Positions 1-10,490 are shown, numbered from the stretch's first letter. The stretch: DNA of 64,000 nucleotides from Pelagibacteraceae bacterium (GCA_022763425.1 JALEGD010000001.1:758572-822571), one strand, 5' to 3'. Notes: generated by a model not told the origin, from the letters alone. Translations and numbers: made by a program.

Positions 1-360
1 AAATGTAACCTTTCCACTTATTACGACTTCTTCATTCAAAGGTAGAATTTGTTTAATATAATTTTCTCTTGAATTAAAAAAAACCAAATCAATTTTACTA
101 AATTCATCAATGCATGAAACTCTACTAGGTAAATTTTTTATTCTTGGAAAATTATATTTAATTGGTGTTGCAAATATTGTTGATATTTTTCCTATTTCCA
201 GTTGATCTAGTTTTGGACAAAATCTTCTATCTATTGTTCCAGTAGGAAGGTTGAGCAAAAGATCAACTTTATTAAAAATATTTTTTTCTTCCAGTTTCTT
301 CTGTATTTTTGGACCTATGCCTTTTATCTTCAGTACAGGATCAAATAAGCTATTTTTCAT
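1..360 (-). CDS. recG: ATP-dependent DNA helicase RecG, N-terminal fragment
   Basis: The minus-strand reading frame opens with ATG at 360 and runs off the left window edge, so only the first 120 residues are visible. They match the start of RecG, the branch-migrating helicase that remodels stalled forks and Holliday junctions. Visible are an early helix-hairpin-helix-like stretch (KIKGIGPKIQKKL) and the LLNLPTGTIDRR segment typical of the wedge-domain entry. The helicase motifs lie outside the window. It diverges from sdhE, and recG-sdhE adjacency is common in Alphaproteobacteria. The assignment rests on the N-terminus and this context. Confidence 0.82.
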   Translation of the reverse strand, partial: MKNSLFDPVLKIKGIGPKIQKKLEEKNIFNKVDLLLNLPTGTIDRRFCPKLDQLEIGKISTIFATPIKYNFPRIKNLPSRVSCIDEFSKIDLVFFNSRENYIKQILPLNEEVVISGKVTF

Positions 361-395
361 TGAATATATTATTTATTTTTATATTTATTTTAATT

Positions 396-653
396 GTGAG
401 CAATACAGACTTTGTAAAAAAATTAATGTTTAGATCATCGCACAGGGGAACCAAGGAAATGGATTTGGTTCTTGGTGGCTTTTTTAAAAATAACCATTCA
501 AGTTTATTACCTACTGATTTGGATGAATTTGAGAGATTGTTAGAATTTAGTGACAAAGCTCTCACTGATTATTTTGTAATGAATATTTCTAACCGGCAAA
601 TTGAAGACATTGGAATAACAAAAAAAATAAAGAGTTACTTGCAAAGACAATAA
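396..653 (+). CDS. sdhE: FAD assembly factor SdhE (succinate dehydrogenase assembly factor 2 family)
   Basis: SdhE helps attach FAD covalently to the flavoprotein subunit of succinate dehydrogenase in the cytoplasm. The signature is the RGTKE motif at about residues 17-21 (family RGxxE) within SSHRGTKEMDLVLGGF, and the C-terminal helices fit the family. I chose the GTG at 396, giving 85 residues, the usual family size. The frame stays open upstream to 309, but that part overlaps recG and reads as a hydrophobic shadow. An ATG at 426 would remove the first helix. The gene diverges from recG with only 35 bp between starts. Confidence 0.85.
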   Translation: MSNTDFVKKLMFRSSHRGTKEMDLVLGGFFKNNHSSLLPTDLDEFERLLEFSDKALTDYFVMNISNRQIEDIGITKKIKSYLQRQ

Positions 654-695
654 TTATAGGTTGAATTATTTGTTCATTAGTTTAAATACTTCGCC

Positions 696-980
696 ATGGA
701 TGGAAAAACATTAGGTCAATTTATACCTCTAATACTAATATTCGTTATTTTTTATTTCTTATTAATAAGACCTCAACAAAAGAGAATAAAAGAACATAAA
801 GCAATGGTCGAAGCACTTACTCGAGGTGATAATGTTGTTACATCTGGAGGCATTGTTGGTAAAATTATTCGAGTTATTGATAATGAAAAAGCAGAAGTTG
901 AAATAGCTGATAATGTAAATGTTCAGGTAATAAAATCTACCATCACTCAAGTTTTGAGTAAGACCGAGCCAAAAAATTAA
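696..980 (+). CDS. yajC: Sec translocon accessory subunit YajC
   Basis: YajC is a small inner-membrane partner of SecDF in the Sec holotranslocon. The 94-residue protein has a single membrane segment at about residues 9-27, followed by the family motif RPQQKRIKEHKAMVEAL and a basic cytoplasmic domain with GDNVVTSGGIVGKI. It lies directly upstream of secD and secF, the standard order, with 6 bp to the secD start. Start choice is ATG 696; no strong Shine-Dalgarno is visible. Confidence 0.95.
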   Translation: MDGKTLGQFIPLILIFVIFYFLLIRPQQKRIKEHKAMVEALTRGDNVVTSGGIVGKIIRVIDNEKAEVEIADNVNVQVIKSTITQVLSKTEPKN

Positions 981-986
981 TTAAGT

Positions 987-2537
987 GTGTTACATTTTTC
1001 TCGATTAAAAATCTTTTTTATTTCGTTAACAATTTTAATAGGTTTATTTTTTTTTATACCAAATTTATTAAATACACCTTCAAAAGTATTTCCAGAAAAA
1101 AAAGTCGTATTAGGTTTAGATCTTCAAGGAGGATCTTATTTGTTACTAGAGGTAGATTCTAAGCCGCTATTTCAGGAAAAAATTGATACAAAAGCTTTTG
1201 ATATTAGAAAAAAAATTAGATCAGAAAGAATAAATTATAAAAACTTTAAAATTAATAACTCCCAAACAATTTCTTTTCAGATAAATCTTGAAAACAAAAA
1301 TAAAATTGAAAAATTATTAAATGATAAAGATATTAATTCCAGAGTAGACGAAACAAATAAAGAGCTGCAATTCGTTATTAATGACAATATTATAAATATA
1401 AATTTTAGCTTGGCTTATCTTCAAAGAATTAAAAAAAATGCAATGGAACAATCTTTAGAAATTATCAGATCTAGAATTGATGAGCTAGGTACAAGAGAAC
1501 CAACAATTATTGCACAAGGTGATGAAAGAATCTTAATTGAATTACCGGGAATAAAAAATCCAAAAAGAATAAAAGAAATTATTGGAACTACAGCTAAATT
1601 AAGTTTCAAATTTTTAGCAAATAATGACGCCAATAGTAATAGCTTTGATATTTTGGATTCTAAAAGTAAGTTAGAAAAATTTAATGTTGAAAAAAAATTG
1701 GTACTTTCTGGAGAGCATTTAACAGATGCTCAACCAGGTTTTGATAATATAAACAATAGCTCTGTCGTAAATTTTAAATTGGATAATTTTGGCGCCAAAA
1801 AATTTGCTTATGCAACTAAAAATAACATAGGTAGAAGATTGGCAATTGTAATTGACAATCAAGTGGTTAGCGCACCCGTAATTAGAGATGCAATAACAGC
1901 TGGCAGTGGCCAAATATCAGGTGGTTTTAGTGTAGAGGAGGCTAATAATTTAGCAATTGTTCTAAGGTCAGGCGCACTACCTGCACCAATGTCTATCATT
2001 GAAGAAAGAACTGTGGGTCCAGACCTTGGCCAAGAAAGTATAGACAAAGGTATTATGTCACTAATAATAGGGTTTGTTTTAGTAATAATTTATATTTTAA
2101 TTAACTATAGAATATTTGGTATTTTTGCCAATATATCGCTTTTAGTAAATCTAGTTCTACTTTTAGGAATCTTAACATTAATTGAAGCTACATTAACATT
2201 GCCCGGTATAGCGGGAATTATTTTAACAGTTGGAATGGCTGTTGATGCGAATGTTTTAATTTATGAGAGAATTAAAGAAGAATTATTAATTGAAAAAAAT
2301 ATTATGATTGCATTTGATAATGGTTACAAAAGAGTTTTAACTACACTTTTAGATGCAAATATAACAACTTTAATCGCTGCAATTGTATTATATTTTATAG
2401 GTAGTGGTCCAGTTAAAGGTTTCGCCGTTACTTTAGCAGTTGGGATAATCACTTCTTTATTTACAACATTTACCCTAGGTAGATTGTTTGTGGCTTTATA
2501 TGTTAAGTCAAAAAAAGGGGAAATGATTCAAATATAA
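987..2537 (+). CDS. secD: Protein translocase subunit SecD
   Basis: SecD uses the proton motive force with SecF to pull preproteins through SecYEG on the periplasmic side. The 516-residue protein has TM1 near residues 9-26, the conserved GLDLQGGSYLLL motif at 43-54, a large periplasmic domain, and a five-helix RND-type membrane bundle from about residue 355 with GMAVDANVLIYERI. The start is a GTG at 987. The stop overlaps the secF start by one base (TAATG), implying translational coupling. Length is in the usual range. Confidence 0.96.
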   Translation: MLHFSRLKIFFISLTILIGLFFFIPNLLNTPSKVFPEKKVVLGLDLQGGSYLLLEVDSKPLFQEKIDTKAFDIRKKIRSERINYKNFKINNSQTISFQINLENKNKIEKLLNDKDINSRVDETNKELQFVINDNIININFSLAYLQRIKKNAMEQSLEIIRSRIDELGTREPTIIAQGDERILIELPGIKNPKRIKEIIGTTAKLSFKFLANNDANSNSFDILDSKSKLEKFNVEKKLVLSGEHLTDAQPGFDNINNSSVVNFKLDNFGAKKFAYATKNNIGRRLAIVIDNQVVSAPVIRDAITAGSGQISGGFSVEEANNLAIVLRSGALPAPMSIIEERTVGPDLGQESIDKGIMSLIIGFVLVIIYILINYRIFGIFANISLLVNLVLLLGILTLIEATLTLPGIAGIILTVGMAVDANVLIYERIKEELLIEKNIMIAFDNGYKRVLTTLLDANITTLIAAIVLYFIGSGPVKGFAVTLAVGIITSLFTTFTLGRLFVALYVKSKKGEMIQI

Positions 2538-3445
2538 TGTTTAACATTTATAATAGAAATATCTCTTTTTTAAGATTTTATAAGCATTTTTACTCATTAT
2601 CTTTTTTGCTTATGATTATTTCTTTTATCTCTTTTTTTTCAAAAGGTTTGAACCTTGGAATTGATTTTAAGGGTGGAACGGTAATTGAAATGCAATTTGA
2701 TAAAAAATATTCAGCTACAAATATTAGAGAAGCTCTTATTCAACAAGAATTAGGCGATGTAAAAGTCAAAGAATTTGGGAATAATCAAACTTTCTTAGCA
2801 ATTTTTGAACAGAAAAGTGGAAAAAGTGACTTCATACCAAATATAAAAACACAATTAGAAAAAAGTTTGACAGAAACTATCAATTTTAGAAGAGTCGAAA
2901 TGGTAGGGCCAAAAATTAGCGAAGAGTTAACTAAAAGCGGTATATATGCTGTTTTAATTGCATTAATTTTAATGCTTTTTTATATTTGGCTTAGATTTGA
3001 GTGGCAGTTTAGTTTAGGTTCAATTTTAGCTTTGTTACATGACGTTGTGTTAACTCTTGGTGCGTTTAGTATAATTGGTTTTGAATTTAATCTTTCTATA
3101 ATAGCAGCTATTCTAACAATAGTTGGTTATTCCATGAATGATACGGTTGTAATTTATGATCGTATAAGAGAAAATTTAAAAAAAGATGATAAGAGCGATC
3201 TTTTAGATCTAATAAACATTTCTATTAACGAAACTTTGCCAAGGACTTTGAAAACTTCAATTACTACTTTATTAGCCTTAATTGCTATTTATTTTTTTGG
3301 TGGTGAAATATTGAGAGGTTTTTCTTTTGCATTAATTTGGGGTGTTATTGTGGGCACTTATTCATCAATTTTCATTGCAGCACCTTTAATATTAATTCTT
3401 AATGTTAAAAGAGATTGGAATGAAGTTGTAGATAAAACACCTTAA
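2537..3445 (+). CDS. secF: Protein translocase subunit SecF
   Basis: SecF partners SecD in completing protein export. The 302-residue protein has an N-terminal membrane helix (about 20-35), the [12 protein letters not shown] motif at 41-52, a short periplasmic domain, and five C-terminal membrane segments containing [17 protein letters not shown]. The ATG shares its A with the secD stop codon. Its own end overlaps the convergent uvrA gene by four bases, so there is no room for a terminator between the two. Confidence 0.96.
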   Translation: MFNIYNRNISFLRFYKHFYSLSFLLMIISFISFFSKGLNLGIDFKGGTVIEMQFDKKYSATNIREALIQQELGDVKVKEFGNNQTFLAIFEQKSGKSDFIPNIKTQLEKSLTETINFRRVEMVGPKISEELTKSGIYAVLIALILMLFYIWLRFEWQFSLGSILALLHDVVLTLGAFSIIGFEFNLSIIAAILTIVGYSMNDTVVIYDRIRENLKKDDKSDLLDLINISINETLPRTLKTSITTLLALIAIYFFGGEILRGFSFALIWGVIVGTYSSIFIAAPLILILNVKRDWNEVVDKTP

Positions 3446-6327
3446 GCAGACTTTTTTAATTTAGACTTATTTATAGATATAATTTTTTCTAAATATTCAC
3501 CAGTATAACTATTTTTAATTTTAACTAAATCTTCAGGTTTTCCTTGAAATAATATTTGACCACCATTATCTCCACCTTCTGGGCCCATATCTATTAACCA
3601 ATCTGCAGTTTTTATAACATCCATATTATGTTCGATAACTAAAACAGTATTACCTTTCTGGACAAAAGCCTGAAGAACTTCTAATAATTTTTTTATGTCA
3701 TGAGCGTGTAGCCCTGTTGTTGGTTCATCCAAGATATAGATAGTCCTTCCTGTAGACCTTTTTGACAATTCCTTAGCAAGCTTTATCCTTTGTGCCTCAC
3801 CACCAGATAGAGTAGTCGCTTGTTGACCAATTTTCATGTAACCAAGTCCTACTTTTTGCAATGTGAGTAATTTATCTTTAATAACTGGAATATTTTCAAA
3901 AAAACTGACGCCTTCATCAACACTCATATCTAGTACATCAGCAATACTTTTATTTTTAAAAGTTACGCTTAATGTTTCACGATTATATCTTTTTCCTTTA
4001 CAAACATCACATTGCACAAAAACATCTGGTAAAAAATGCATTTCATAGGTTATAACACCATCTCCTTCACATGCTTCGCATCTACCACCTTTTACATTAA
4101 ATGAAAATCGACCGGGCTTGTATCCTCTGCTTTTAGATTCTGGCAAACCAGCAAACCAATCTCTAATAGGTGTAAAAGCCCCAGAATATGTGGCTGGATT
4201 TGATCTAGGTGTTCTTCCGATAGGAGATTGATCTATATCTATAATTTTATCTAAATACTCAAATCCTTTTATACCTTTGAATGGTTGTGGCATCTGTCTT
4301 GAGTAAGATTTATTTATCATTAAATTTAAAGCTCTATATAATGTGTGAAGTACTGCTGTTGATTTTCCACTCCCAGAAACGCCTGTTACACATGTAAAAG
4401 TACCTAGTGGTATATGCAAGTTAACGTTTTGTAGATTGTTTCCTGTGCAACCAGTGATTTGGAGAAATCTTCCATTTTTTGCAGTTCTTCTACTTTTGGG
4501 AATTGATATATATTTTCTTCCAGAAAGATAATCACCAGTGATGCTTTTTGTATTTTTTTTTATTTCATTGATATTTCCTTGTGCAACAACAGTTCCGCCA
4601 TTAATACCTGCTTCGGGACCTATATCTATTATATGATCAGAGCTTAACATCGCTTCTTCATCATGCTCTACTACTATTACAGAATTTCCAAGATCTCGTA
4701 ATCTTTTTAATGCTTCTAACAATTTAGAGTTATCCTTTTGATGCAAACCAATTGATGGTTCATCTAGAACATAAAGCACACCTTGTAACCCTGAACCAAT
4801 TTGTGAAGCAAGCCTTATTCTTTGAGACTCTCCTCCAGATAAAGTACCAGATGAACGTGATAAATTTAAATAATCTAAGCCCACATTAACTAAAAATTTC
4901 AATCGTTCATTTATTTCTTTTAAAACATGTTTGGCTATTTCATTTTCTTTATCTGTTAAAATACTGGGCAAATCTAAAAACCATTTATTAGCCTCTTTTA
5001 TTGATAATTTTGTAACTTCACTGATATTTTTTTTATTAATCTTAATGCAAAGTGCCTCTTCTTTTAATCTAAAGCCATTACAAGAAGAGCATTCTTTTTC
5101 ACTTTGGTATTGAGATATTTCTTCTCTTTTCCAGTCACTTTCAGTTTCTAAATACTTTCTCTCTAAATTTGCAATAACTCCTTCAAATGTTTTTGTACTA
5201 GAATATTTTCCATAACCATCATCATATGAAAATTTGATTTCCTCATCATCAGAACCATATAAAATAATATCTTGAATTTTTTTTGAGATTTTCTTCCAGG
5301 GGTCATTTAAAGAAAATTTATAATGTTTGGCTAATGATGATAATGTTTGAGCATAATATAAAGAAGAACTTGTTGACCAAGGTTTGATACAACCATCTGC
5401 TAAAGTAACTTTATCATTTGGTACTACTAATTTAGGGTCAACAAATAAATCCATTCCAAGACCATCACATTCAGTACATGCGCCAAATGGTGAATTGAAT
5501 GAAAATAATCTTGGTTCAATTTCCTCAATCGTAAAACCACTTTCTGGACATGCAAATTTTGATGAAAAAGTAATTTTTTCAACTTTTTGATGTTCTTTAG
5601 GTAAGTTTTCATTTTTATATTCAGCATAGATAAGGCCATCAGAAAGCTTTAAACCTGATTCAATACTTTCAGATATTCTTTTGATTTCATCTTTTTTATT
5701 TGTAAATTTATCAATTTGAACATCAATATTATGTTTAACTTTTTTATTTAAAGATGGCACATCGTCTAAATCATAAATTTTATCGTCTATTCTAACTTTC
5801 TCGTAACCCTGTTTTTTTAAAGCTTGTAATTCTTTCTTATATTCACCTTTTCTTCCTCTAACTATTGGTGAAAAAATTATAACTCTCGATGGTTTTGGAA
5901 AATCTAAAATTTTATCTACAATTTCAGAAACTGTTTGAGATTTAATTTCTTTGCCAGTAAACGGAGAATAGGGAATACCAACTCTTGCGTACAAGACTCT
6001 CATATAATCATAAATTTCAGTAACTGTTGCAACTATAGACCTTGGATTTTTTGAAGTTGTTTTTTGTTCTATTGAAATTGCAGGCGATAAACCTTCAATT
6101 AATTCAACATTAGGTTTTTTCATTTTATCTAAAAATTGTCTTGCGTATGCAGATAAGCTTTCTACATATCGTCTTTGTCCTTCGGCATATATTGTATCAA
6201 ATGCTAGCGATGATTTTCCAGAGCCTGATAAACCGGTAATAATGACTAATTTCTCCCTTGGTATTTCAACTGAGAGATTTTTTAAATTATGTTCTTTAGC
6301 CCCTTTAACTATTATGTTTTTAAGCAT
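3442..6327 (-). CDS. uvrA: UvrABC excinuclease subunit UvrA
   Basis: UvrA is the damage-sensing ATPase of nucleotide excision repair; it loads UvrB at lesions. The 961-residue protein has two ABC modules. The first has Walker [10 protein letters not shown] at about 32-40 and signature [13 protein letters not shown]; the second has GVSGSGKST and [13 protein letters not shown]. Zinc-binding cysteine pairs ([23 protein letters not shown] with CDVCKG) are all present. It diverges from ssb across 91 bp, a common pairing in Proteobacteria. I found no clear SOS-type box in that gap. Confidence 0.98.
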   Translation of the reverse strand: MLKNIIVKGAKEHNLKNLSVEIPREKLVIITGLSGSGKSSLAFDTIYAEGQRRYVESLSAYARQFLDKMKKPNVELIEGLSPAISIEQKTTSKNPRSIVATVTEIYDYMRVLYARVGIPYSPFTGKEIKSQTVSEIVDKILDFPKPSRVIIFSPIVRGRKGEYKKELQALKKQGYEKVRIDDKIYDLDDVPSLNKKVKHNIDVQIDKFTNKKDEIKRISESIESGLKLSDGLIYAEYKNENLPKEHQKVEKITFSSKFACPESGFTIEEIEPRLFSFNSPFGACTECDGLGMDLFVDPKLVVPNDKVTLADGCIKPWSTSSSLYYAQTLSSLAKHYKFSLNDPWKKISKKIQDIILYGSDDEEIKFSYDDGYGKYSSTKTFEGVIANLERKYLETESDWKREEISQYQSEKECSSCNGFRLKEEALCIKINKKNISEVTKLSIKEANKWFLDLPSILTDKENEIAKHVLKEINERLKFLVNVGLDYLNLSRSSGTLSGGESQRIRLASQIGSGLQGVLYVLDEPSIGLHQKDNSKLLEALKRLRDLGNSVIVVEHDEEAMLSSDHIIDIGPEAGINGGTVVAQGNINEIKKNTKSITGDYLSGRKYISIPKSRRTAKNGRFLQITGCTGNNLQNVNLHIPLGTFTCVTGVSGSGKSTAVLHTLYRALNLMINKSYSRQMPQPFKGIKGFEYLDKIIDIDQSPIGRTPRSNPATYSGAFTPIRDWFAGLPESKSRGYKPGRFSFNVKGGRCEACEGDGVITYEMHFLPDVFVQCDVCKGKRYNRETLSVTFKNKSIADVLDMSVDEGVSFFENIPVIKDKLLTLQKVGLGYMKIGQQATTLSGGEAQRIKLAKELSKRSTGRTIYILDEPTTGLHAHDIKKLLEVLQAFVQKGNTVLVIEHNMDVIKTADWLIDMGPEGGDNGGQILFQGKPEDLVKIKNSYTGEYLEKIISINKSKLKKSA

Positions 6328-6354
6328 GCCTGTTGATGATTTATTTAATAATTA

Positions 6355-6382
6355 GTTATATCTTGCACTGATATATGTTAAA
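6355..6382 (-). promoter_or_regulatory. candidate uvrA promoter
   Basis: On the minus strand a -35-like TTTAAC (6382-6377) and a -10-like TATAAC (6360-6355) are separated by 16 bp. Transcription would start about 20 nt before the uvrA ATG. The match is moderate and AT-rich DNA gives many chance hits, so this is a suggestion only. Confidence 0.28.
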
Positions 6383-6418
6383 AATAAATCAATTTAAATC
6401 ACTAAAAAACATAAAATT

Positions 6419-6877
6419 ATGGCTGGCAGTTTAAATAAAGTATTACTAATTGGTAGGTTGGGCAACGATCCTGAAATAAAGCAAATGTCAAATGGGAAAA
6501 ATGTTGCTAGGCTTAGTTTGGCTACCTCAGAAACATGGAAAGACAAGAATACCGGTGAAAGAAAAGAAAAAACTGAGTGGCATAGGGTAGTAATATTTAA
6601 TGAAGGTTTGGTTAATGTAGTGCAGCAATATCTTAAAAAAGGTGCTCAAGTTTATATAGAAGGTCAGATCCAAACTACAAAATATACAGATAATAACGGG
6701 CAAGAAAAATATAGCACCCAAGTTATACTCCAAGGATATAACTCCACTCTTACAATGCTTGGTGGTTCAACTGGTAATAATAAAATTGATGAAGGTAGCA
6801 TGAATCAAGATACCAGTTCTTTGCCGTCTGACAACAATGTTTCATCAAGTGATTTAGATGATGAAGTACCTTTTTAG
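6419..6877 (+). CDS. ssb: Single-stranded DNA-binding protein
   Basis: SSB coats single-stranded DNA in replication, recombination and repair. The 152-residue protein begins with an OB fold (SLNKVLLIGRLGNDPEIK; TEWHRVVIFNEG; KGAQVYIEGQIQT). After a low-complexity Ser/Asn linker it ends in the acidic tip DLDDEVPF, the docking tail for partner proteins. The length is normal for a compact genome. It is divergent from uvrA and followed 13 bp later by gyrA. Confidence 0.97.
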   Translation: MAGSLNKVLLIGRLGNDPEIKQMSNGKNVARLSLATSETWKDKNTGERKEKTEWHRVVIFNEGLVNVVQQYLKKGAQVYIEGQIQTTKYTDNNGQEKYSTQVILQGYNSTLTMLGGSTGNNKIDEGSMNQDTSSLPSDNNVSSSDLDDEVPF

Positions 6878-6890
6878 ATCAAAATAATAA

Positions 6891-9437
6891 ATGTCATCAA
6901 AAAATCTAGGTAATAGAAATATTAGCGACGAAATGAAGTCCTCTTATTTGTCTTATGCCATGAGTGTAATTGTTTCTAGAGCATTACCGGATGCTCGTGA
7001 CGGATTAAAACCCGTTCATAGAAGGATAATATACGCGATGTATAAAGGTGGTTATGATTGGTCCAAACAGTTTAGAAAATCTGCGAGAGTAGTTGGTGAC
7101 GTAATAGGTAAGTATCATCCTCATGGAGATCAAGCTGTATATGATGCGCTCGTTCGATTAGCACAAGATTTTTCAATGAATACAAAATTGCTAGAAGGCC
7201 AAGGTAACTTTGGATCTTTAGATGGAGATAGAGCAGCTGCTATGAGATATACCGAAACTAAATTAGCAAAAATTTCTGAGTTTTTAGTTTCAGATATTGA
7301 CAAAAATACAGTTAATTTTCAAAATAATTATGATGATACAGAGACTGAACCTGTTGTGTTGCCAGCACAATTTCCAAACTTATTAGTAAATGGTGCAGGT
7401 GGTATAGCAGTTGGTATGGCAACAAATATTCCACCACATAATTTAGGAGAAGTTATTGATGGAACATTAGCGTATTTGGATAATAACAAAATTTCAGTTT
7501 CTGAAATTATGAAAAAAATTCCCGGACCTGATTTTCCAACTGGAGGTATTATACTCGGCAAGAATGAAATTAAAAATGGATACGAAAAGGGTAGAGGTTC
7601 AATAAAAATTAGAGGAGAAATAGATGTAGAGGATGGCGCACGTGATAGAAAATTAATTATTATTAAGTCAGTTCCTTATCAAGTTAACAAAACAGTTTTA
7701 ATTGAAAAAATTGCACTTTTGATAAGAGATAAAAAATTAGAAGGCATTGCTGATTTAAGAGATGAGTCTAATAAGGAAGGGGTCAGAATTGTTGTTGAGT
7801 TAAGAAAAGGTGTTAATCATGACATTATAATAAATCAACTTTATAAATTTTCACCTTTGGAAAGTTCTTTTGGTTTTAACACTCTAGCTATTAATGAAAA
7901 AAAACCAGAATTATTAAATTTAAAAAAATTTATAGAAATTTTTGTAACTTTTCGCGAAAAAACAATAATCAAAAGAACTTTATTCGATTTAAAAAAAGCA
8001 AAAGATAGATCTCATATTTTAATAGGGTTATTTATAGCTATAGAAAATATTGATGAGATTATAAGTATAATTCGAAAATCTAAAACACCTGGTGATGCAA
8101 GGTCAGCATTATTAAAGAAAGTATGGAATTTTGAGAAATCAAAGTTGGATAAAAATATTCTTCAAATTAATGAATTAGATCTAGCTTCAAAATATCAACT
8201 ATCAGATCATCAAGTCAAAGCTATTCTAGAATTAAGGCTACAAAAATTAACCGCAATTGGTTATGATGAAATTAATAATGAATTATCTGAGCTTTATAAT
8301 TTAATCATCAAATTAAAAAAAATATTAAATGACAAGGTTGAATTAATAAATCTCATTAAAGAAGAATTAATCAATATTAAAAATAAATTTTCAACACCAA
8401 GAAAAACAAAAATAATTGATCAAGTAACCTCGGTAGAAGTTGAAGATGTCATTCAAAAAGAAGAAGTTATCGTAACCGTAACAAATAAAGGGTATATTAA
8501 AAGAACACCTGTGACAAACATAAAAGCTCAAAAAAGAGGAGGCAGGGGTAAGATAGGTATAGTAACAAGAGAGGAAGATTTTGTTACACAGTTATTTTCT
8601 GTCAATACACTAACACCAGTATTGTTTTTTTCGAACAAAGGAATTGTTTATAAAATTAAAACTTGGAAAATTCCCGAAGGTTCAAATCAATCAAAAGGTA
8701 AATCACTGCATAACTTATTACCTATAGATAATCAAAGTTACATTTCATCCATTATGCCATTACCTGAAAATGAAGATGAGTGGTTAAAGATTGATATTGT
8801 ATTTATAACAAAATTAGGAAAAATTAGAAAAAACAACTTAGAAGATTTTAAAAATATCCAATCTAATGGAAAAATTGCTATGAAATTAGACAAGGATGAT
8901 GAAATAGTCTCTGTAAAATTATTAAAGGGCGCTCAAGATGTTATGATAAATTCACATCTTGGTAAAAGTTTGAGAGTAAGCAGTAAAAAAATTAGATTAT
9001 TTAAAGGACGTAGCTCGAAGGGTGTCAAAGGTATGAATTTAAAAAATAATGATAGAGTTATCTCTTTGTCAATCTTAAATCCAAATATAATTTCTTCTAA
9101 TAAAGATGAAATGAAATCAAAAGAAGAGTTTATTTTAACAATTACTGAAAATGGATATGGAAAAAGATCATCTGCTTACGAATTTAGAGAAACTGGTAGA
9201 GGTGGCCAAGGTATTATCAATATTTCTACCACTGAAAGAAATGGAAATGTTGCCGCTTCATTTCCAATAAATGCAGATGATGACATTATGCTTGTTACAA
9301 ATAAAGGACAAATGATCAGAGTTAAAGTCAGTGAGATTAGAATTGCTGGCAGAAATACCCAGGGTGTAAGAATATTTAAAACTTCGTCGGATGAAAAAGT
9401 TGTAACTGCAGTTAGGCTAGCTGATAATAATGAATAA
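6891..9437 (+). CDS. gyrA: DNA gyrase subunit A
   Basis: GyrA is the breakage-reunion subunit of gyrase, which introduces negative supercoils. The 848-residue protein has the catalytic tyrosine at about residue 120 (AAAMRYTE) and the quinolone-pocket helix HPHGDQAVYDALVRLAQ. Its beta-pinwheel C-terminal domain carries a GyrA box, QKRGGRG, near residue 546, which separates it from ParC. The residue matching E. coli Ser83 is Gln81 here, while the Asp87 equivalent is kept. The gene overlaps coaD by 8 bp. Confidence 0.97.
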   Translation: MSSKNLGNRNISDEMKSSYLSYAMSVIVSRALPDARDGLKPVHRRIIYAMYKGGYDWSKQFRKSARVVGDVIGKYHPHGDQAVYDALVRLAQDFSMNTKLLEGQGNFGSLDGDRAAAMRYTETKLAKISEFLVSDIDKNTVNFQNNYDDTETEPVVLPAQFPNLLVNGAGGIAVGMATNIPPHNLGEVIDGTLAYLDNNKISVSEIMKKIPGPDFPTGGIILGKNEIKNGYEKGRGSIKIRGEIDVEDGARDRKLIIIKSVPYQVNKTVLIEKIALLIRDKKLEGIADLRDESNKEGVRIVVELRKGVNHDIIINQLYKFSPLESSFGFNTLAINEKKPELLNLKKFIEIFVTFREKTIIKRTLFDLKKAKDRSHILIGLFIAIENIDEIISIIRKSKTPGDARSALLKKVWNFEKSKLDKNILQINELDLASKYQLSDHQVKAILELRLQKLTAIGYDEINNELSELYNLIIKLKKILNDKVELINLIKEELINIKNKFSTPRKTKIIDQVTSVEVEDVIQKEEVIVTVTNKGYIKRTPVTNIKAQKRGGRGKIGIVTREEDFVTQLFSVNTLTPVLFFSNKGIVYKIKTWKIPEGSNQSKGKSLHNLLPIDNQSYISSIMPLPENEDEWLKIDIVFITKLGKIRKNNLEDFKNIQSNGKIAMKLDKDDEIVSVKLLKGAQDVMINSHLGKSLRVSSKKIRLFKGRSSKGVKGMNLKNNDRVISLSILNPNIISSNKDEMKSKEEFILTITENGYGKRSSAYEFRETGRGGQGIINISTTERNGNVAASFPINADDDIMLVTNKGQMIRVKVSEIRIAGRNTQGVRIFKTSSDEKVVTAVRLADNNE

Positions 9438-9924
9438 AAAAATTGCATTATACCCCGGTACTTTCGATCCAATTACTTTTGGTCATTTAGATATAATCAA
9501 AAGAGCAACAAAAATTGTAGATGTTTTGTATGTTGGAATTGCAACTAATAATGAAAAAAAATGTCTCTTTAATTTAAAAGATCGAATAGATATTGTAAAA
9601 AAAACGATAAACTCGCTTCCTAAATCAATAAAAAATAAAATTAAAGTTGTAAGCTTTAATATGTTAACTGTTAATTATTGTAAAAAAATTAATGCTTCTA
9701 TTATTATTCGTGGGTTAAGAGTTGTTGCTGACTTTGAATATGAATTTCAATTATCTGGCATGAACAATAAATTAGATAAAAATATACAAACTATTTTTTT
9801 AACGGCAGATATTGAAAATCAGGCTATTTCGTCAAGAATGGTTAAGGAAATTGCCGCTCTTAATGGGAATGTTTCTAAATTTGCACCTAAACCTGCATTA
9901 ATGTATTTAAAAAAGAAATATTAA
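9430..9924 (+). CDS. coaD: Pantetheine-phosphate adenylyltransferase
   Basis: CoaD transfers AMP to 4'-phosphopantetheine, the penultimate step of coenzyme A synthesis. The 164-residue cytoplasmic protein shows the nucleotidyltransferase motif YPGTFDPITFGH (TFGH at 16-19), the central IIRGLRVVADFEYEFQ block, and the C-terminal ISSRMVKEIA variant of the family ISSTxVRE signature. Its start lies inside the gyrA end (8-bp overlap), and the cyclophilin gene starts 2 bp after its stop. Confidence 0.96.
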   Translation: MNKKIALYPGTFDPITFGHLDIIKRATKIVDVLYVGIATNNEKKCLFNLKDRIDIVKKTINSLPKSIKNKIKVVSFNMLTVNYCKKINASIIIRGLRVVADFEYEFQLSGMNNKLDKNIQTIFLTADIENQAISSRMVKEIAALNGNVSKFAPKPALMYLKKKY

Positions 9925-9926
9925 TA

Positions 9927-10490
9927 ATGAAATTTAATATAAAAATTATAATTGTTTTTTTTTTATTATTTTTCGTAACAAAAGGAGAAACAATGGAAAA
10001 TTCAAAAATAACATTAAAATTAAAATACGGTGAGGTTAAGATTGAATTATTTAATGATGTTGCTCCAAATCATGTAAAAAGAATTTTGGAGTTAAGTAAA
10101 GCAGGGAAATATGATGGCGTAGCATTCCATAGGGTAATTGATGGTTTTATGGCTCAAACGGGAGATGTCCAACACGGAAATACTAAAAATAATTTTAACC
10201 CAGCAATGGCAGGTACCGGCGGGTCAGATTTACCAGATTTAAAAGCAGAATTTAATAATATACCTCATGAAAGAGGTATTCTTTCAATGGCAAGATCACA
10301 AAATCCTGACAGTGCAAACAGCCAATTCTTTATATGTTTTGATGCCCATCCTCATCTTGATAGACAATATACAGTTTTTGGAAAAGTTATTTCTGGTATG
10401 GAATTTGTTGATCAAATTAAAAAAGGCGCACCCGGCTCAGGATCAGTAGACGCACCCGATATTATTGAAAAAATATCTATAGACAATTAA
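9927..10490 (+). CDS. Cyclophilin-type peptidyl-prolyl cis-trans isomerase
   Basis: The 187-residue cyclophilin catalyses proline isomerisation to help proteins fold. Core motifs are FHRVIDGFMAQTGD, the ARSQNPDSANSQFFI active-site region, and LDRQYTVFGKVISGMEFVD. From the ATG at 9927 the first 18-20 residues form a hydrophobic leader after three Lys/Asn residues, so the long form is probably periplasmic. A second ATG at 9993 follows a strong ribosome-binding site and would give a 165-residue form without the leader. The gene sits between coaD and tgt, with tgt starting at the next base. Confidence 0.92.
   Translation: MKFNIKIIIVFFLLFFVTKGETMENSKITLKLKYGEVKIELFNDVAPNHVKRILELSKAGKYDGVAFHRVIDGFMAQTGDVQHGNTKNNFNPAMAGTGGSDLPDLKAEFNNIPHERGILSMARSQNPDSANSQFFICFDAHPHLDRQYTVFGKVISGMEFVDQIKKGAPGSGSVDAPDIIEKISIDN
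9981..9995 (+). promoter_or_regulatory. strong internal ribosome-binding site and ATG in the cyclophilin gene
   Basis: AAAGGAG at 9981-9987 lies 5 nt before ATG 9993, in frame with the cyclophilin and exactly at the end of its signal-like leader. Clear Shine-Dalgarno sequences are scarce in this window, so this could be the main start or a second start yielding a cytoplasmic form. Confidence 0.6.

Noticed and set aside
6328-6418. SOS box between uvrA and ssb
   Set aside because: No alphaproteobacterial LexA-type GTTC-N7-GTTC or GAAC-N7-GAAC pattern is present in the gap.
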